33,881 nucleotides of DNA. Origin: Lachnospiraceae bacterium (lineage in GTDB: Bacteria > Bacillota > Clostridia > Lachnospirales > Lachnospiraceae). A program made the position numbers and the translations under genes. The notes below the pieces were generated by a model. That model was not told the DNA's origin. It saw nothing but the letters and a program-made list of their open reading frames with translations, and made no database searches. Positions 25,802-33,881 of the stretch are shown in pieces; the first letter of the stretch is position 1, and each line of letters begins with the position of its first letter. The stretch covers positions 1 to 33,881 of the forward strand of contig JALFLW010000058.1 of assembly GCA_022774505.1 (NCBI GenBank), written 5' to 3'.

Positions 25802-25846
25802 GACTGGAGCTGGGGGATGATTTCCCTATCTCCGGTCTTTTGTTTT
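25802..25846 (+). terminator. intrinsic terminator of the SSB-like gene
   Basis: GACTGGAG (25802-25809) pairs with CTCCGGTC (25830-25837; one G-T), with GGGA/TCCC inside, followed by TTTTGTTTT. Confidence 0.8.
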
Positions 25847-26007
25847 GCAAAGTTTTGCTTATGAACTTTGAGGGAAAAGACGGAAAGGAAAATGCTTCAA
25901 CAGAGGCTGCCCGTTTTAGAGCGAAGGCGGACAGTGTAAATGGCAGGTATTGTATGTCAAGGCATGGGATGCCTGTATAAGAAGGTCGCTCAGAAATGAG
26001 GATGAAT

Positions 26008-26505
26008 ATGGACAGGCGCATTGTTCAGGTTTTTTATGGACCTGGAAAGGGAAAAACGTCCGCTGCCGTGGGTCAGTGTATCCGAGCGGCCAGTCTGGGA
26101 CAATCAGTTATTATTATCCAGTTTTTAAAGGGAAATGATGCAGAGGAGTTTAACTTTTTAGAGAAACTGGAACCAGAGATAAAGTTGTTCCGCTTTGAAA
26201 AGGAGAAAGAATCCTTTTCAGAATTGCTTGCCTCTCAAAAGAAAGAGGAGACGCAGAATATACTTAATGGAGTGAATTTTGCGAGAAAGGTAATAGATAC
26301 AGGAGGATGTGATGTGCTGGTACTGGATGAGATCCTGGGTCTGATCGACTTGGAGATCATTACAGTAGAGGATATCATACATCTTATTGAACTTAGGAAT
26401 GATTATATCCGTCTTGTACTTACCGGACAGAATCTGCCACCGGAATTGGCAGAGTATGCAGACGTGATCTCAAAGATCGAGCTGGAAAAGGACGAAACGG
26501 TTTAA
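26008..26505 (+). CDS. cobA: Corrinoid adenosyltransferase (BtuR/CobA type)
   Basis: A 165-residue enzyme that transfers the adenosyl group from ATP to cob(I)alamin, giving adenosylcobalamin. The P-loop GPGKGKTSAAVGQ is at the start, DVLVLDEILGLID carries the Walker-B-like region and LTGQNLPPELAEYADVIS the C-terminal signature. Two upstream in-frame ATGs (25996, 26002) exist; 26008 is preferred because AGGA lies five bases before it. The surrounding 20 bases are identical to those at the dapB start. No other cobalamin genes and no cobalamin riboswitch are nearby, so it probably serves B12 salvage. Confidence 0.9.
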   Translation: MDRRIVQVFYGPGKGKTSAAVGQCIRAASLGQSVIIIQFLKGNDAEEFNFLEKLEPEIKLFRFEKEKESFSELLASQKKEETQNILNGVNFARKVIDTGGCDVLVLDEILGLIDLEIITVEDIIHLIELRNDYIRLVLTGQNLPPELAEYADVISKIELEKDETV

Positions 26506-26638
26506 GATATGGTCTGCAGCGGGCACACGGGTGCAGATTATGAAAAAACGGCAAAATTATCTCAAAGGATATTTTGCCATATACAGATTTACGAAATGTA
26601 TATAAAATAAAGTCAGGTGTGCAGAAATGAGGATGAAT

Positions 26639-27394
26639 ATGACAGATATTATAATGGTCGGCTGCAATGGCCGTATGGGACAGATGATCACCGGGATCGT
26701 AAAAGAGGATGCGGAATGCAGGATCGTAGCGGGGATTGATCTGGTGGACAACCGGGATAACGGATATCCGGTATTTACGGATATTAACAGCTGTGATATT
26801 AAGGCAGATGTGATCATTGACTTTTCTTCGGCAAACGGTTTTGAGGAGAGGATGGATTATGCTGCCAGGACAAATACACCGATCGTACAGTGTTCTACCG
26901 GTATGAGTGAGGAACAGCTGGCATATCTGAAAGCAACAAGCGAAAAGGTTGCGGTTCTTAAATCAGCAAATATGTCATTGGGGATAAATCTTCTCATGAA
27001 GCTTTTGCAGGAAGCGGCAAAGAAGCTTTGTGGAGAAGGCTTTGATGTGGAGATTGTAGAGCAGCATCATAATAAAAAGCTTGATGCACCTTCAGGAACG
27101 GCTCTTGCATTGGCAGATTCCATCAATGATGCGATGGATCACCGGTTTGAATATGTTTATGACCGGTCTCAGGTGAGAAAGCAGAGAGAAAAAAAGGAAC
27201 TGGGAATTTCTGCTGTCCGTGGCGGAACTATCGTTGGAGATCATGAAGTGATCTTTGCGGGAACAGATGAGGTTATTACTTTTAAGCATACAGCATATTC
27301 CCGTGCTGTATTTGCAAAGGGCTCTGTGACAGCTGCCAAGTTTTTGAAGGGAAAAGCTGCAGGTCTTTATGACATGGCAGATGTCCTGTTATAA
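26639..27394 (+). CDS. dapB: 4-hydroxy-tetrahydrodipicolinate reductase
   Basis: A 251-residue reductase of the lysine/diaminopimelate pathway (HTPA to tetrahydrodipicolinate, NAD(P)H dependent). The cofactor loop VGCNGRMGQMI is at residues about 7-17, STGMSEEQL follows, and the substrate signature HHNKKLDAPSGTA is in the middle. ATG 26639 is preferred over 26627 and 26633 because AGGA precedes it by five bases. dapA is not adjacent. In 26506-26638 there is a perfect eight-base hairpin (GGCAAAAT/ATTTTGCC, 26550-26578), but no convincing promoter. Confidence 0.95.
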   Translation: MTDIIMVGCNGRMGQMITGIVKEDAECRIVAGIDLVDNRDNGYPVFTDINSCDIKADVIIDFSSANGFEERMDYAARTNTPIVQCSTGMSEEQLAYLKATSEKVAVLKSANMSLGINLLMKLLQEAAKKLCGEGFDVEIVEQHHNKKLDAPSGTALALADSINDAMDHRFEYVYDRSQVRKQREKKELGISAVRGGTIVGDHEVIFAGTDEVITFKHTAYSRAVFAKGSVTAAKFLKGKAAGLYDMADVLL

Positions 27395-27414
27395 GCAATT
27401 CTTGGAGGATTGGT

Positions 27415-27951
27415 ATGGATGTTGTAACATGTGTTGATATGGTCATCGGGATCAGTATGCTGGTGTCCATTCTTGTAGGATATCAAAGAGGCTTTTTGGT
27501 GACCATTGCCCGTATTGTGGCAATGGTTGCTTCTTATATTGGGGCAGTACTTATTGCCGGAGCCTTAAAGGAGAGTATAGCCGCCACAGTGATACTGCCT
27601 GCCGTGCAGCAGCAAATGGAAGGTTCGGCTCTGACCGGCCTGGCAGGGGAGGCACTTACCGGTGCTGCCAGTGGAATTGCATATTCCATTGTTTTTTTTG
27701 CAGCCTTTGCCATAATACATTTTATTTTATTACGTCTTGTACACGGATTGAAACTGGTTGATCATATACCGGTGCTTGGGACGATGAATAAGCTGGCAGG
27801 CGGAATTTTAGGATTTCTGTGGATTTTTATTTTGTGCATGCTGCTTGGCAATATCTTTTTTAATTATATACCGTCACAGGTACGCAGTCAGTGGGGATTT
27901 ACACAGGAGGCTGTGCAAAATTCCATATTGCTGAATGCATTTGAGCCTTAG
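27415..27951 (+). CDS. CvpA family membrane protein
   Basis: A 178-residue protein with four hydrophobic segments (about 8-28, 33-55, 85-110, 130-155), fitting the CvpA family: the N-terminal DMVIGISMLVSILVGYQRGF motif and the glycine-rich GTMNKLAGGILGFLW near the end are characteristic. In E. coli the family is linked to colicin V export; its role in Firmicutes is not clear. GGAGG precedes the start. It lies 20 bases after dapB and is likely co-transcribed. Confidence 0.85.
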   Translation: MDVVTCVDMVIGISMLVSILVGYQRGFLVTIARIVAMVASYIGAVLIAGALKESIAATVILPAVQQQMEGSALTGLAGEALTGAASGIAYSIVFFAAFAIIHFILLRLVHGLKLVDHIPVLGTMNKLAGGILGFLWIFILCMLLGNIFFNYIPSQVRSQWGFTQEAVQNSILLNAFEP

Positions 27952-28004
27952 AACTGCGTAACAGCCGGATGTGTCGTGGAACAGAGGGAAAGAAAGGGGA
28001 AGAA

Positions 28005-28661
28005 ATGAATCGTCCGAATTATCAGAAGGAATTGGATAAAGTGATCGAAAAGCTCCAAAAAGAAGAAAAGGTGCCGACACTTTTGATGCACAGCTGCTGT
28101 GCACCCTGCAGCAGCTATTGTCTTTCTTATCTGTCACAGTATTTTCATATAACGATCTACTACTACAATCCCAATATTACAGATAAAGCAGAGTATCAGA
28201 AAAGGGTCAGTGAACAGAAACGTCTGCTTAAAGAACTTCCGGTCAGATATCCGGTTTTTTTTGCAGAGGGTGAATATGAACCGGAGAAATTTTTGGAAAT
28301 GGCGAGGGGGATGGAAGAACTGCCGGAGGGGGGAGACAGATGCTTTGCATGCTATGAACTCCGTCAGCGAAAAGCGGCACAATATGCCACAAGAAATCAT
28401 TTTGATTATTTCACAACGACACTTTCCGTCAGTCCTCATAAAAATGCAGCGAAATTAAATGAGATAGGGATCCGTTTGTCGGAGGAGTACCGGATTCCGT
28501 ATCTGGTATCAGACTTTAAGAAAAAGGGTGGATATTTAAAGTCAATTGAACTTTCCAGACAATATGATCTTTACCGGCAGGACTACTGCGGATGTGTATA
28601 TAGCAAAGCGGCGAGAGAAAAGGAAAAAATGAGAAAGGACAGCGAGAGAACAGATGGATGA
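28005..28661 (+). CDS. queH: Epoxyqueuosine reductase QueH
   Basis: A 218-residue protein of the QueH (DUF208) family, which reduces epoxyqueuosine to queuosine in tRNA using an iron-sulfur cluster. The paired cysteines of HSCCAPCSSYC near residue 27-37, the CFACYELR motif and the C-terminal YCGCVYSK carry the expected cysteines. The start at 28005 has AGGGGAAG upstream. Its end overlaps ribD by eight bases, so the two are coupled. No other queuosine gene is in the window. Confidence 0.9.
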   Translation: MNRPNYQKELDKVIEKLQKEEKVPTLLMHSCCAPCSSYCLSYLSQYFHITIYYYNPNITDKAEYQKRVSEQKRLLKELPVRYPVFFAEGEYEPEKFLEMARGMEELPEGGDRCFACYELRQRKAAQYATRNHFDYFTTTLSVSPHKNAAKLNEIGIRLSEEYRIPYLVSDFKKKGGYLKSIELSRQYDLYRQDYCGCVYSKAAREKEKMRKDSERTDG

Positions 28662-29748
28662 GAGATATATGAGACGGGCCATTGAACTGGCACAAAAGGG
28701 CATGGGACATGTAAATCCGAATCCTCTGGTAGGAGCAGTGATCGTAAAAGATGACAGGATCATTGCAGAGGGATATCATGCAAAATATGGTGATCTGCAT
28801 GCGGAGAGAAATGCTTTTGCTCATCTGAAAGAGGATGCTGCAGGGGCAGATATGTATGTTACTTTGGAGCCGTGCTGTCATTATGGAAAACAGCCGCCAT
28901 GTACGCAGGCAATCATAGAGCATGGGATAAAACGGGTATTTGTCGGGTCGGATGATCCGAATGAGCTGGTGGCAGGAAAAGGGATCCGTCAGCTGGAGGC
29001 AGCGGGGATTGAAGTGGTAACGCATTATTTAAAGGAGGAGTGTGATTCTTTAAATGATGTATTCTTCCATTATATAACGACAAAGACACCGTATGTAGTA
29101 ATGAAATATGCCATGACTCTGGATGGAAAAACAGCCTGTCATACCGGGGCAAGTAAGTGGGTGACGGGAGAACGTGCCAGAGAAAATGTGCAGGAAATGC
29201 GAAATAAATATACCGGGATCATGGTTGGTGTCCGGACTGTGATAACAGATGATCCGCAGCTGACCTGCAGGATACCAGGAGGGAGAAATCCGGTCAGGAT
29301 TATATGTGACAGCAGACTGCGTACTCCGTTAAACAGCCGGATCGTTGCAACGGCAGATCAAGTGCCGACTATTATTGCAACAGTTTGCAAAGACCCGGAA
29401 AAGATACAGCAGTATCTTGATAAAAACGTCCGGGTGATCGTGACGGCACAAAAGGATGGCAGAGTTGATCTGAAGGATCTGATGCAAAAGCTGGGAGAGC
29501 AAAAGATTGACAGTATTCTTTTGGAGGGAGGAGGAACATTAAACTATAGTGCCCTTCAGGCCGGAATCGTGCAGCATGTACAGGCGTATATTGCACCGAA
29601 GCTTTTCGGGGGAGATGGCAGCTTTTCACCGGTAGGAGGGATTGGAGCCGATGATCCTGCAAAGGCCTGGAAGCTTTCCAATGTCAGCTGTTCCCGGATC
29701 GGGGAGGACATTGTGGTGGAGGCCGATATTTTTTCTTGCAATGAGTAA
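28654..29748 (+). CDS. ribD: Bifunctional deaminase/reductase RibD
   Basis: A 364-residue enzyme for the second and third steps of riboflavin synthesis: deamination then reduction of the pyrimidine. The N-terminal deaminase has HAE (in GDLHAERNAF) and PCCHYGKQPPC, the zinc ligands; the C-terminal part (about 145 on) is the NADPH reductase (MKYAMTLDGKTAC, VGVRTVITDDPQLTCR, LLEGGGTLN). It overlaps queH and is not downstream of the FMN riboswitch: that element lies after it. So ribD is transcribed from an upstream promoter. Confidence 0.97.
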   Translation: MDERYMRRAIELAQKGMGHVNPNPLVGAVIVKDDRIIAEGYHAKYGDLHAERNAFAHLKEDAAGADMYVTLEPCCHYGKQPPCTQAIIEHGIKRVFVGSDDPNELVAGKGIRQLEAAGIEVVTHYLKEECDSLNDVFFHYITTKTPYVVMKYAMTLDGKTACHTGASKWVTGERARENVQEMRNKYTGIMVGVRTVITDDPQLTCRIPGGRNPVRIICDSRLRTPLNSRIVATADQVPTIIATVCKDPEKIQQYLDKNVRVIVTAQKDGRVDLKDLMQKLGEQKIDSILLEGGGTLNYSALQAGIVQHVQAYIAPKLFGGDGSFSPVGGIGADDPAKAWKLSNVSCSRIGEDIVVEADIFSCNE

Positions 29749-29764
29749 ACAACTGTGCTATGAT
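29736..29764 (+). promoter_or_regulatory. sigma-A promoter of the FMN-riboswitch transcript
   Basis: TTGCAA (29736-29741), 17 bases, TATGAT (29759-29764). The -35 is in the last codons of ribD, and transcription would start near 29771, 14 bases before the riboswitch. Confidence 0.65.
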
Positions 29765-29782
29765 AAGGAGCGAAAAGAAAAT

Positions 29783-29930
29783 ATAACTTCGGGGCAGCGT
29801 GAAATTCGCGACCGACGGTATTTGCGGATGAGCTCTAAACAGTTCATGATGCATCAGCCCGTGAGTCATTGTATGACATGATTTGGTGAGATTCCAAGGC
29901 CGACAGTAAAGTCTGGATGTGAGAAGTGTA
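29783..29930 (+). promoter_or_regulatory. FMN riboswitch (RFN element)
   Basis: A complete RFN element: CTTCGGGGCAGCGTGAAATT (29787-29806), then CGCGACCGACGGTA, AGCCCGTGAGTCA near 29856, TTGGTGAGATTCCAAGGCC and CGACAGTAAAGTCTGGATG, and GAGAAG at 29921. It binds FMN and, when bound, should favour the terminator at 29949. It controls ribE-ribBA-ribH and not ribD. Confidence 0.95.
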
Positions 29931-29948
29931 ATATAGCATGATTTTTTG

Positions 29949-29977
29949 ATGTCCCCGTTTTTTGGGGACATTTTTTT
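29949..29977 (+). terminator. FMN-riboswitch terminator
   Basis: ATGTCCCC (29949-29956) pairs with GGGGACAT (29964-29971), followed by seven T. It is the expression platform of the RFN element; ribE begins 94 bases later. Confidence 0.9.
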
Positions 29978-30070
29978 GACTTTATAGGAAAGCTGCCATT
30001 TCCTGTTTGGAGGACAAAATGCTGGCTTTGCCCCTTTGGTTGTATGGAAATGAAAGGCGAGGTGGACAAA

Positions 30071-30730
30071 ATGTTTACAGGGATCATTGAGGAGGTCGGC
30101 AGAATAGATTCTATTGCCGTGACCGGGGAGTCTGCCATATTGACTGTCGTGGCAGATAAGGTCCTGGAGAAAACAAAGATTGGTGACAGTATTGCGGTAA
30201 ACGGTGTGTGCCTGACGGTTACATCTCTGCAGAATGGAAGATTTCAGGCAGATGTCATGGCAGAGACGCTGCGCCGGAGTTCTTTGGGATCACTTCATAG
30301 AGGCAGCCGGGTTAATCTGGAAAGGGCAATGGCGGCAGATGGCCGGTTTGGAGGTCATATCGTTGCAGGTCATATTGATGGCACGGGTACGATTCTTTCT
30401 ACACACAAAGAGGGAAATGCCGTATGGGTAGAAATTGGTACAGAGCCGAAGATATTGCGTTATATAATTGAGAAAGGCTCCATTGCCATTGATGGTATCA
30501 GCTTGACGGTTGCTCTTTTGACAGGTCAGAGTTTTTCGGTATCTGTGATCCCTCATACCGGACAGGAAACTACATTGCTGAAAAAGAAAAAAGGAGATGT
30601 TGTTAATTTGGAAAACGATCCGGTGGGAAAATATGTAGAACGTTTTCTGACAATGCCGGTACAGGAAAAAGACGAAAAAACAGAGAAACAGGGAATCACC
30701 ATGGAGTTTCTCAGTAAAAACGGATTTTAA
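30071..30730 (+). CDS. ribE: Riboflavin synthase, alpha chain
   Basis: A 219-residue riboflavin synthase, which dismutates two lumazines into riboflavin. It has the two repeated lumazine-binding domains: [12 protein letters not shown] at the start and [12 protein letters not shown] (the second copy) with ISLTVALL, and [14 protein letters not shown] near the end. The start at 30071 is the family start, with GAGGTGG just upstream. A C-terminal tail of about 25 residues ([17 protein letters not shown]) extends beyond the second domain. It is the first gene under FMN-riboswitch control. Confidence 0.96.
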   Translation: MFTGIIEEVGRIDSIAVTGESAILTVVADKVLEKTKIGDSIAVNGVCLTVTSLQNGRFQADVMAETLRRSSLGSLHRGSRVNLERAMAADGRFGGHIVAGHIDGTGTILSTHKEGNAVWVEIGTEPKILRYIIEKGSIAIDGISLTVALLTGQSFSVSVIPHTGQETTLLKKKKGDVVNLENDPVGKYVERFLTMPVQEKDEKTEKQGITMEFLSKNGF

Positions 30731-30797
30731 AATGAATCAAAGTATAATAAAAAGTTTCTGCAATATAAAATGGCAGAGGCAGAAAGGCAAGATCATT

Positions 30798-32003
30798 ATG
30801 GAAACAAAGTTTAATAGTATTGAAGAGATTTTAGAGGATCTGCGTCAGGGAAAGATTGTTGTTATGATGGATGATGAGGATCGCGAAAATGAGGGGGATG
30901 TAATCTGTGCAGCAGAATTTGCTACGCTTGAAAATGTCAATTTTATGGCGACCTATGCGAAGGGCCTGATCTGTATGCCGATGTCCGAAGAATACACAAA
31001 AAAGCTTCATCTTCCACAGATGTGCAGTGAAAATACGGATAATCATTGTACAGCATTTACCGTTTCTATTGATTATAAGGATACGACTACGGGGATTTCC
31101 GCATATGAAAGAGGGATCACAGCGAGAATGGTAGTGGATGATAATGTCTGTCCGGGAGACTTCAGAAGACCGGGACATATGTTTCCGCTGCTGGCCAAAA
31201 AAGGAGGCGTTCTGGAACGCAATGGCCATACGGAGGCAACGGTAGATCTGTGCAGACTGGCCGGATTAAAGCAGGCAGGTCTTTGCTGTGAGATCATGAA
31301 AGAGGATGGGACCATGGCAAGAACTCCCGATATTATCAGATTTGCACAGGAGCATCAGCTGAAATGTGGAAGGATTGCAGAGCTGGTACAGTATCGTAAA
31401 GAGCATGAAGTACTCGTGGAATGTGTGGCAAAAGCAAAGATGCCGACAAGATATGGTCAATTTACGATTTACGGATATGTCAATAAGTTGAATGGAGAGC
31501 ATCATGTGGCTCTTGTCATGGGAGATATCACGGATGGAAAGCCGGTACTTTGCAGGGTACATTCGGAATGTCTTACAGGAGATGCACTGGGGTCAGCAAG
31601 ATGTGACTGCGGCCAGCAGTACGATGCAGCGATGAAGATGATCGCCAAAGAGGGACGTGGTGTGCTGCTCTATATGCGTCAGGAGGGACGCGGGATCGGA
31701 CTGATTAATAAGATCCGGGCATATGAACTGCAGGATCACGGACGTGATACGGTTGAGGCAAATCTGGAGCTTGGTTTTCCGGAGGATGCCAGAGATTATA
31801 CAATAGGTACACAGATATTAGTTGATCTGGGGATTCACCAGCTTCGTCTTATGACAAATAATCCGGCGAAGGTATATGGACTGGCAGGGTATGATCTGGA
31901 AATCGTAGAACGGGTTCCGATAGAGATAGAGCCGGGGAAATATGACAGCTTCTATCTTCGCACGAAGAAAGAAAAGATGGGACATATTTTAAATCTTAAA
32001 TAA
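30798..32003 (+). CDS. ribBA: Bifunctional DHBP synthase / GTP cyclohydrolase II
   Basis: A 401-residue fusion that makes the two riboflavin precursors. Residues about 1-200 are DHBP synthase ([40 protein letters not shown]), and about 205-401 are GTP cyclohydrolase II ([20 protein letters not shown] with the zinc cysteines, [11 protein letters not shown]). ATG 30798 fits the family start; an earlier ATG at 30732 would add 22 residues without a family match. The gap to ribE is 67 bases, and the next gene follows within 21. Confidence 0.97.
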   Translation: METKFNSIEEILEDLRQGKIVVMMDDEDRENEGDVICAAEFATLENVNFMATYAKGLICMPMSEEYTKKLHLPQMCSENTDNHCTAFTVSIDYKDTTTGISAYERGITARMVVDDNVCPGDFRRPGHMFPLLAKKGGVLERNGHTEATVDLCRLAGLKQAGLCCEIMKEDGTMARTPDIIRFAQEHQLKCGRIAELVQYRKEHEVLVECVAKAKMPTRYGQFTIYGYVNKLNGEHHVALVMGDITDGKPVLCRVHSECLTGDALGSARCDCGQQYDAAMKMIAKEGRGVLLYMRQEGRGIGLINKIRAYELQDHGRDTVEANLELGFPEDARDYTIGTQILVDLGIHQLRLMTNNPAKVYGLAGYDLEIVERVPIEIEPGKYDSFYLRTKKEKMGHILNLK

Positions 32004-32024
32004 AAGAAAGGCAGGATGAATATC

Positions 32025-32486
32025 ATGAAAGTATTAGAAGGAAAAGTTGTAGCAGAAGGGGCCAGAATCGGTATTGTGGCAGCACGTTTTAACGAGTTTA
32101 TTGTATCAAAGCTTGTGTCCGGAGCAAGAGACGGTCTTGTGCGTCATAATGTAGATGATGATAATATAACACTGGCGTGGGTACCGGGAGCATTTGAAAT
32201 ACCTGTTATGGCAAAGAAGATGGCAGAGTCAGGAAAGTATGATGCTGTGATCTGCCTCGGGGCAGTGATCCGTGGCGCAACAAGTCATTATGATTATGTA
32301 TGTGCAGAAGTTTCCAAAGGAGTAGCAAGTGTTTCTCTGGAGACAGGTGTTCCGGTAATGTTTGGTGTGATCACTACGGATAATATTGAACAGGCGATTG
32401 AACGTGCCGGTACAAAGGCAGGAAATAAAGGATACGATTGTGCACTGGGTGCGATTGAAATGATTAATCTGGCGAAACAGATGTAA
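32025..32486 (+). CDS. ribH: 6,7-dimethyl-8-ribityllumazine synthase
   Basis: A 153-residue lumazine synthase that joins the RibBA and RibD products to give the RibE substrate. [45 protein letters not shown] and [15 protein letters not shown] are all as in the Bacillus protein. ATG 32025 aligns with the family start and has AGGA eight bases upstream; 32016 would add three residues. It is the last classical riboflavin gene, ten bases before the YqeG-type gene. Confidence 0.96.
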   Translation: MKVLEGKVVAEGARIGIVAARFNEFIVSKLVSGARDGLVRHNVDDDNITLAWVPGAFEIPVMAKKMAESGKYDAVICLGAVIRGATSHYDYVCAEVSKGVASVSLETGVPVMFGVITTDNIEQAIERAGTKAGNKGYDCALGAIEMINLAKQM

Positions 32487-32496
32487 GGAGGAGAGA

Positions 32497-32994
32497 ATGC
32501 TTCAGCAGTTTTATCCCAAAGAGGATTATCCGTCCACCTATGAAATTCCGTTTGAAATGTATTATCAAAAGGGATACCGTGGAATTTTATTTGATGTGGA
32601 TAATACATTGGTAGAGCATGACCAGCCGGCGACCAGCCGGGCAATCGGGCTTTTTGCGCATCTTCGGGAAATAGGCTTTGAAACCTGCGTGATCTCTAAT
32701 AACAAAGAGTATCGTGTTAAGCCGTTTGCGGATGCGGTGGGGACGACATATGTCTATAAAGCTGATAAACCATCGCCAAAGGGGTATCGGGAAGGAATGA
32801 AACGGATGAATACGACTCCGGAAAACACATTATTTGTAGGAGATCAGCTATTTACAGATGTGTGGGGGGCGAACCGGGCAGGGATTCGTTCTATTTTGGT
32901 GAAGCAGATTGCAAAACACGAGGAGATTCAGATCGTGCTAAAACGCAAATTAGAAAAAATTGTTCTCCGGGGGTACAAAAAGCAGAAAAAATAG
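32497..32994 (+). CDS. YqeG family HAD phosphatase
   Basis: A 165-residue HAD-superfamily hydrolase (IIIA type, YqeG). The first motif is FDVDNTL (D-x-D), then VISNN, then KPSPKGYREG and VGDQLFTDVWGAN. It is co-transcribed with ribH. YqeG often sits with yqeH or aroE in Firmicutes, so its place at the end of a riboflavin operon is of note: the phosphatase of ribityl-pyrimidine phosphate in riboflavin synthesis is a HAD enzyme in some bacteria, but this assignment would be speculation. Confidence 0.85.
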   Translation: MLQQFYPKEDYPSTYEIPFEMYYQKGYRGILFDVDNTLVEHDQPATSRAIGLFAHLREIGFETCVISNNKEYRVKPFADAVGTTYVYKADKPSPKGYREGMKRMNTTPENTLFVGDQLFTDVWGANRAGIRSILVKQIAKHEEIQIVLKRKLEKIVLRGYKKQKK

Positions 32995-33029
32995 TAAAAG
33001 AAAGCCGGCAACAGGAATATGCCATGGGG

Positions 33030-33851
33030 TCACTCATCTTTCCGGTCGATTGAACGAAGAGAATGAATATAATCAAGAAAACGGGGCTCTGGACAAACCT
33101 GTTGATAAAGCTTTTGGTAATGGGCGGCAGACAGGCCGGGAAGGTAATTTCTGGTATATTGAATAGATATACCTGCCTTCTGCAGCAGGTCGGCCGCTTT
33201 ATTGTATGCAGCGGCTGCCTCGTTTTCTGATTCAAACCGTCCGACAATGTGATCTCCGTTTACATGTATTCTGGTAATATAAACAGGGGGAAAAGAATCC
33301 GGCTGTCTGCTGACACCGTGATAAGAGTTTAATATTTCTATATTAGCATAGCGGAAATCGTGGTCATTGCCATTTACAAACCGGTAATCCCTGTTTTGGA
33401 CAGCAAAGTTTTTGATGCCGTATCGGGAGGCAATATTGACCTGCATTCCGTAATCTGCCACAAAGAGATGATTTCCACGGCGCATGATGGAATGGGTCGA
33501 ATAGTAGAAAAGATCATCTGCATCAAAGAGCAGGACATCATTTTGGGACAGATAATATTCAAAATAATTTTTTTGTAAATAAATAGGAGTTTTGATATAA
33601 ATTCCATTATTTTTAAAATTCGTCAGGATCACCCATTTCAAAAAGGACAGATCGCCTTTTTTGTAGTTGTCAGGCAGGTAATTTATTTCTGAATGTAATA
33701 GATTGGATGCGGTATTATAGGCATTATGAGCAGCCTCCGGACAGGAAAAACTGCCGAGGCTGATATGCTTGCTGCGAAATGTGACAGAGGAACGGTAATA
33801 GACATCACCGTTCTTTTTTGTTGCCCGGAAAACTCCTGGAAATTGTTTCAT
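33030..33851 (-). CDS. AP2-domain protein with HNH-like middle
   Basis: A 273-residue protein. Residues about 1-52 match the AP2/ERF-type DNA-binding domain (FPGVFRATKKNGDVYYRSS, RSKHISLGSFSCPEAAHNAY); a second, weaker copy is at about 190-230 (VYITRIHVNGDHIVGRFES, ENEAAAAYNKAADLL). Between them, about 105-185, YRFVNGNDHDFRYANIEILN resembles the HNH core of AP2-HNH homing endonucleases, where it would read HHINGD..DNR..NL, but the first histidines are missing. So it may be a retired homing endonuclease kept as a DNA-binding protein, or a transcription factor. TAGGAG lies ten bases before the start. It is convergent with the rib operon. Confidence 0.75.
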   Translation of the reverse strand: MKQFPGVFRATKKNGDVYYRSSVTFRSKHISLGSFSCPEAAHNAYNTASNLLHSEINYLPDNYKKGDLSFLKWVILTNFKNNGIYIKTPIYLQKNYFEYYLSQNDVLLFDADDLFYYSTHSIMRRGNHLFVADYGMQVNIASRYGIKNFAVQNRDYRFVNGNDHDFRYANIEILNSYHGVSRQPDSFPPVYITRIHVNGDHIVGRFESENEAAAAYNKAADLLQKAGISIQYTRNYLPGLSAAHYQKLYQQVCPEPRFLDYIHSLRSIDRKDE

Positions 33852-33881
33852 GGCTGCTTCACTCCTATAAAATATATGTAA

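Noticed and set aside
26541-26578. Hairpin GGCAAAAT/ATTTTGCC with A-run before it as a minus-strand terminator
   Set aside because: No minus-strand gene ends there; the run of A before the stem would be a T-run only on the minus strand.

Overview
The window looks like a chromosomal segment of a low-to-mid GC Firmicute of the Clostridia, most likely a Lachnospiraceae-type gut anaerobe. The pointers are strong AGGAGG ribosome sites, sigma-A promoters of the TTGACA/TATAAT type, a T-box leader, a BspA-type repeat on a secreted glycosidase, a PASTA kinase, and a c-di-AMP (cdaA-cdaR) operon. This assignment rests on gene content and sequence style, not on a database match. I see no rRNA, tRNA, CRISPR array, insertion sequence or prophage.

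Left part (1-7400): the 3' end of a possible structured RNA; a YitT-family membrane protein; a cation-diffusion-facilitator-like transporter; a PurF-like amidophosphoribosyltransferase behind a structured leader; an alanine-type T-box riboswitch controlling a CstA-family transporter; then, on the minus strand, a Crp/Fnr-type and an AraC-type regulator.

Middle (7500-18100): a large secreted GH59-like glycosidase divergent from araC; trpS behind a perfect consensus promoter; a zinc-ribbon/PASTA Ser/Thr kinase followed by an unknown protein; a small thiamine-binding-type protein; and a convergent gene joining a LacI-type ligand-binding domain to an HD-GYP phosphodiesterase domain.

Centre right (18190-24860): a five-gene operon of two unknown membrane proteins, the diadenylate cyclase CdaA, its YbbR-domain partner CdaR and an unknown 285-residue protein, convergent with typA/bipA. 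This ties the window to two nucleotide second messengers: c-di-AMP synthesis here and probable c-di-GMP breakdown in the HD-GYP gene.

Right part (24860-33881): a tandem OB-fold SSB-like gene, a corrinoid adenosyltransferase, dapB, a CvpA-family gene, queH and ribD. An FMN riboswitch with its own promoter (beginning inside the ribD stop region) then controls ribE, ribBA, ribH and a YqeG-type phosphatase. The window ends with a minus-strand AP2-domain protein that resembles a domesticated homing endonuclease.

Most genes are ordinary housekeeping or sensory genes. The points most worth following are the PurF-like protein without its N-terminal cysteine, the alanine T-box on cstA, the riboswitch that leaves ribD out, the zinc-ribbon kinase with its unknown partner, the LacI/HD-GYP fusion, the unknown members of the c-di-AMP operon, and the AP2 protein.
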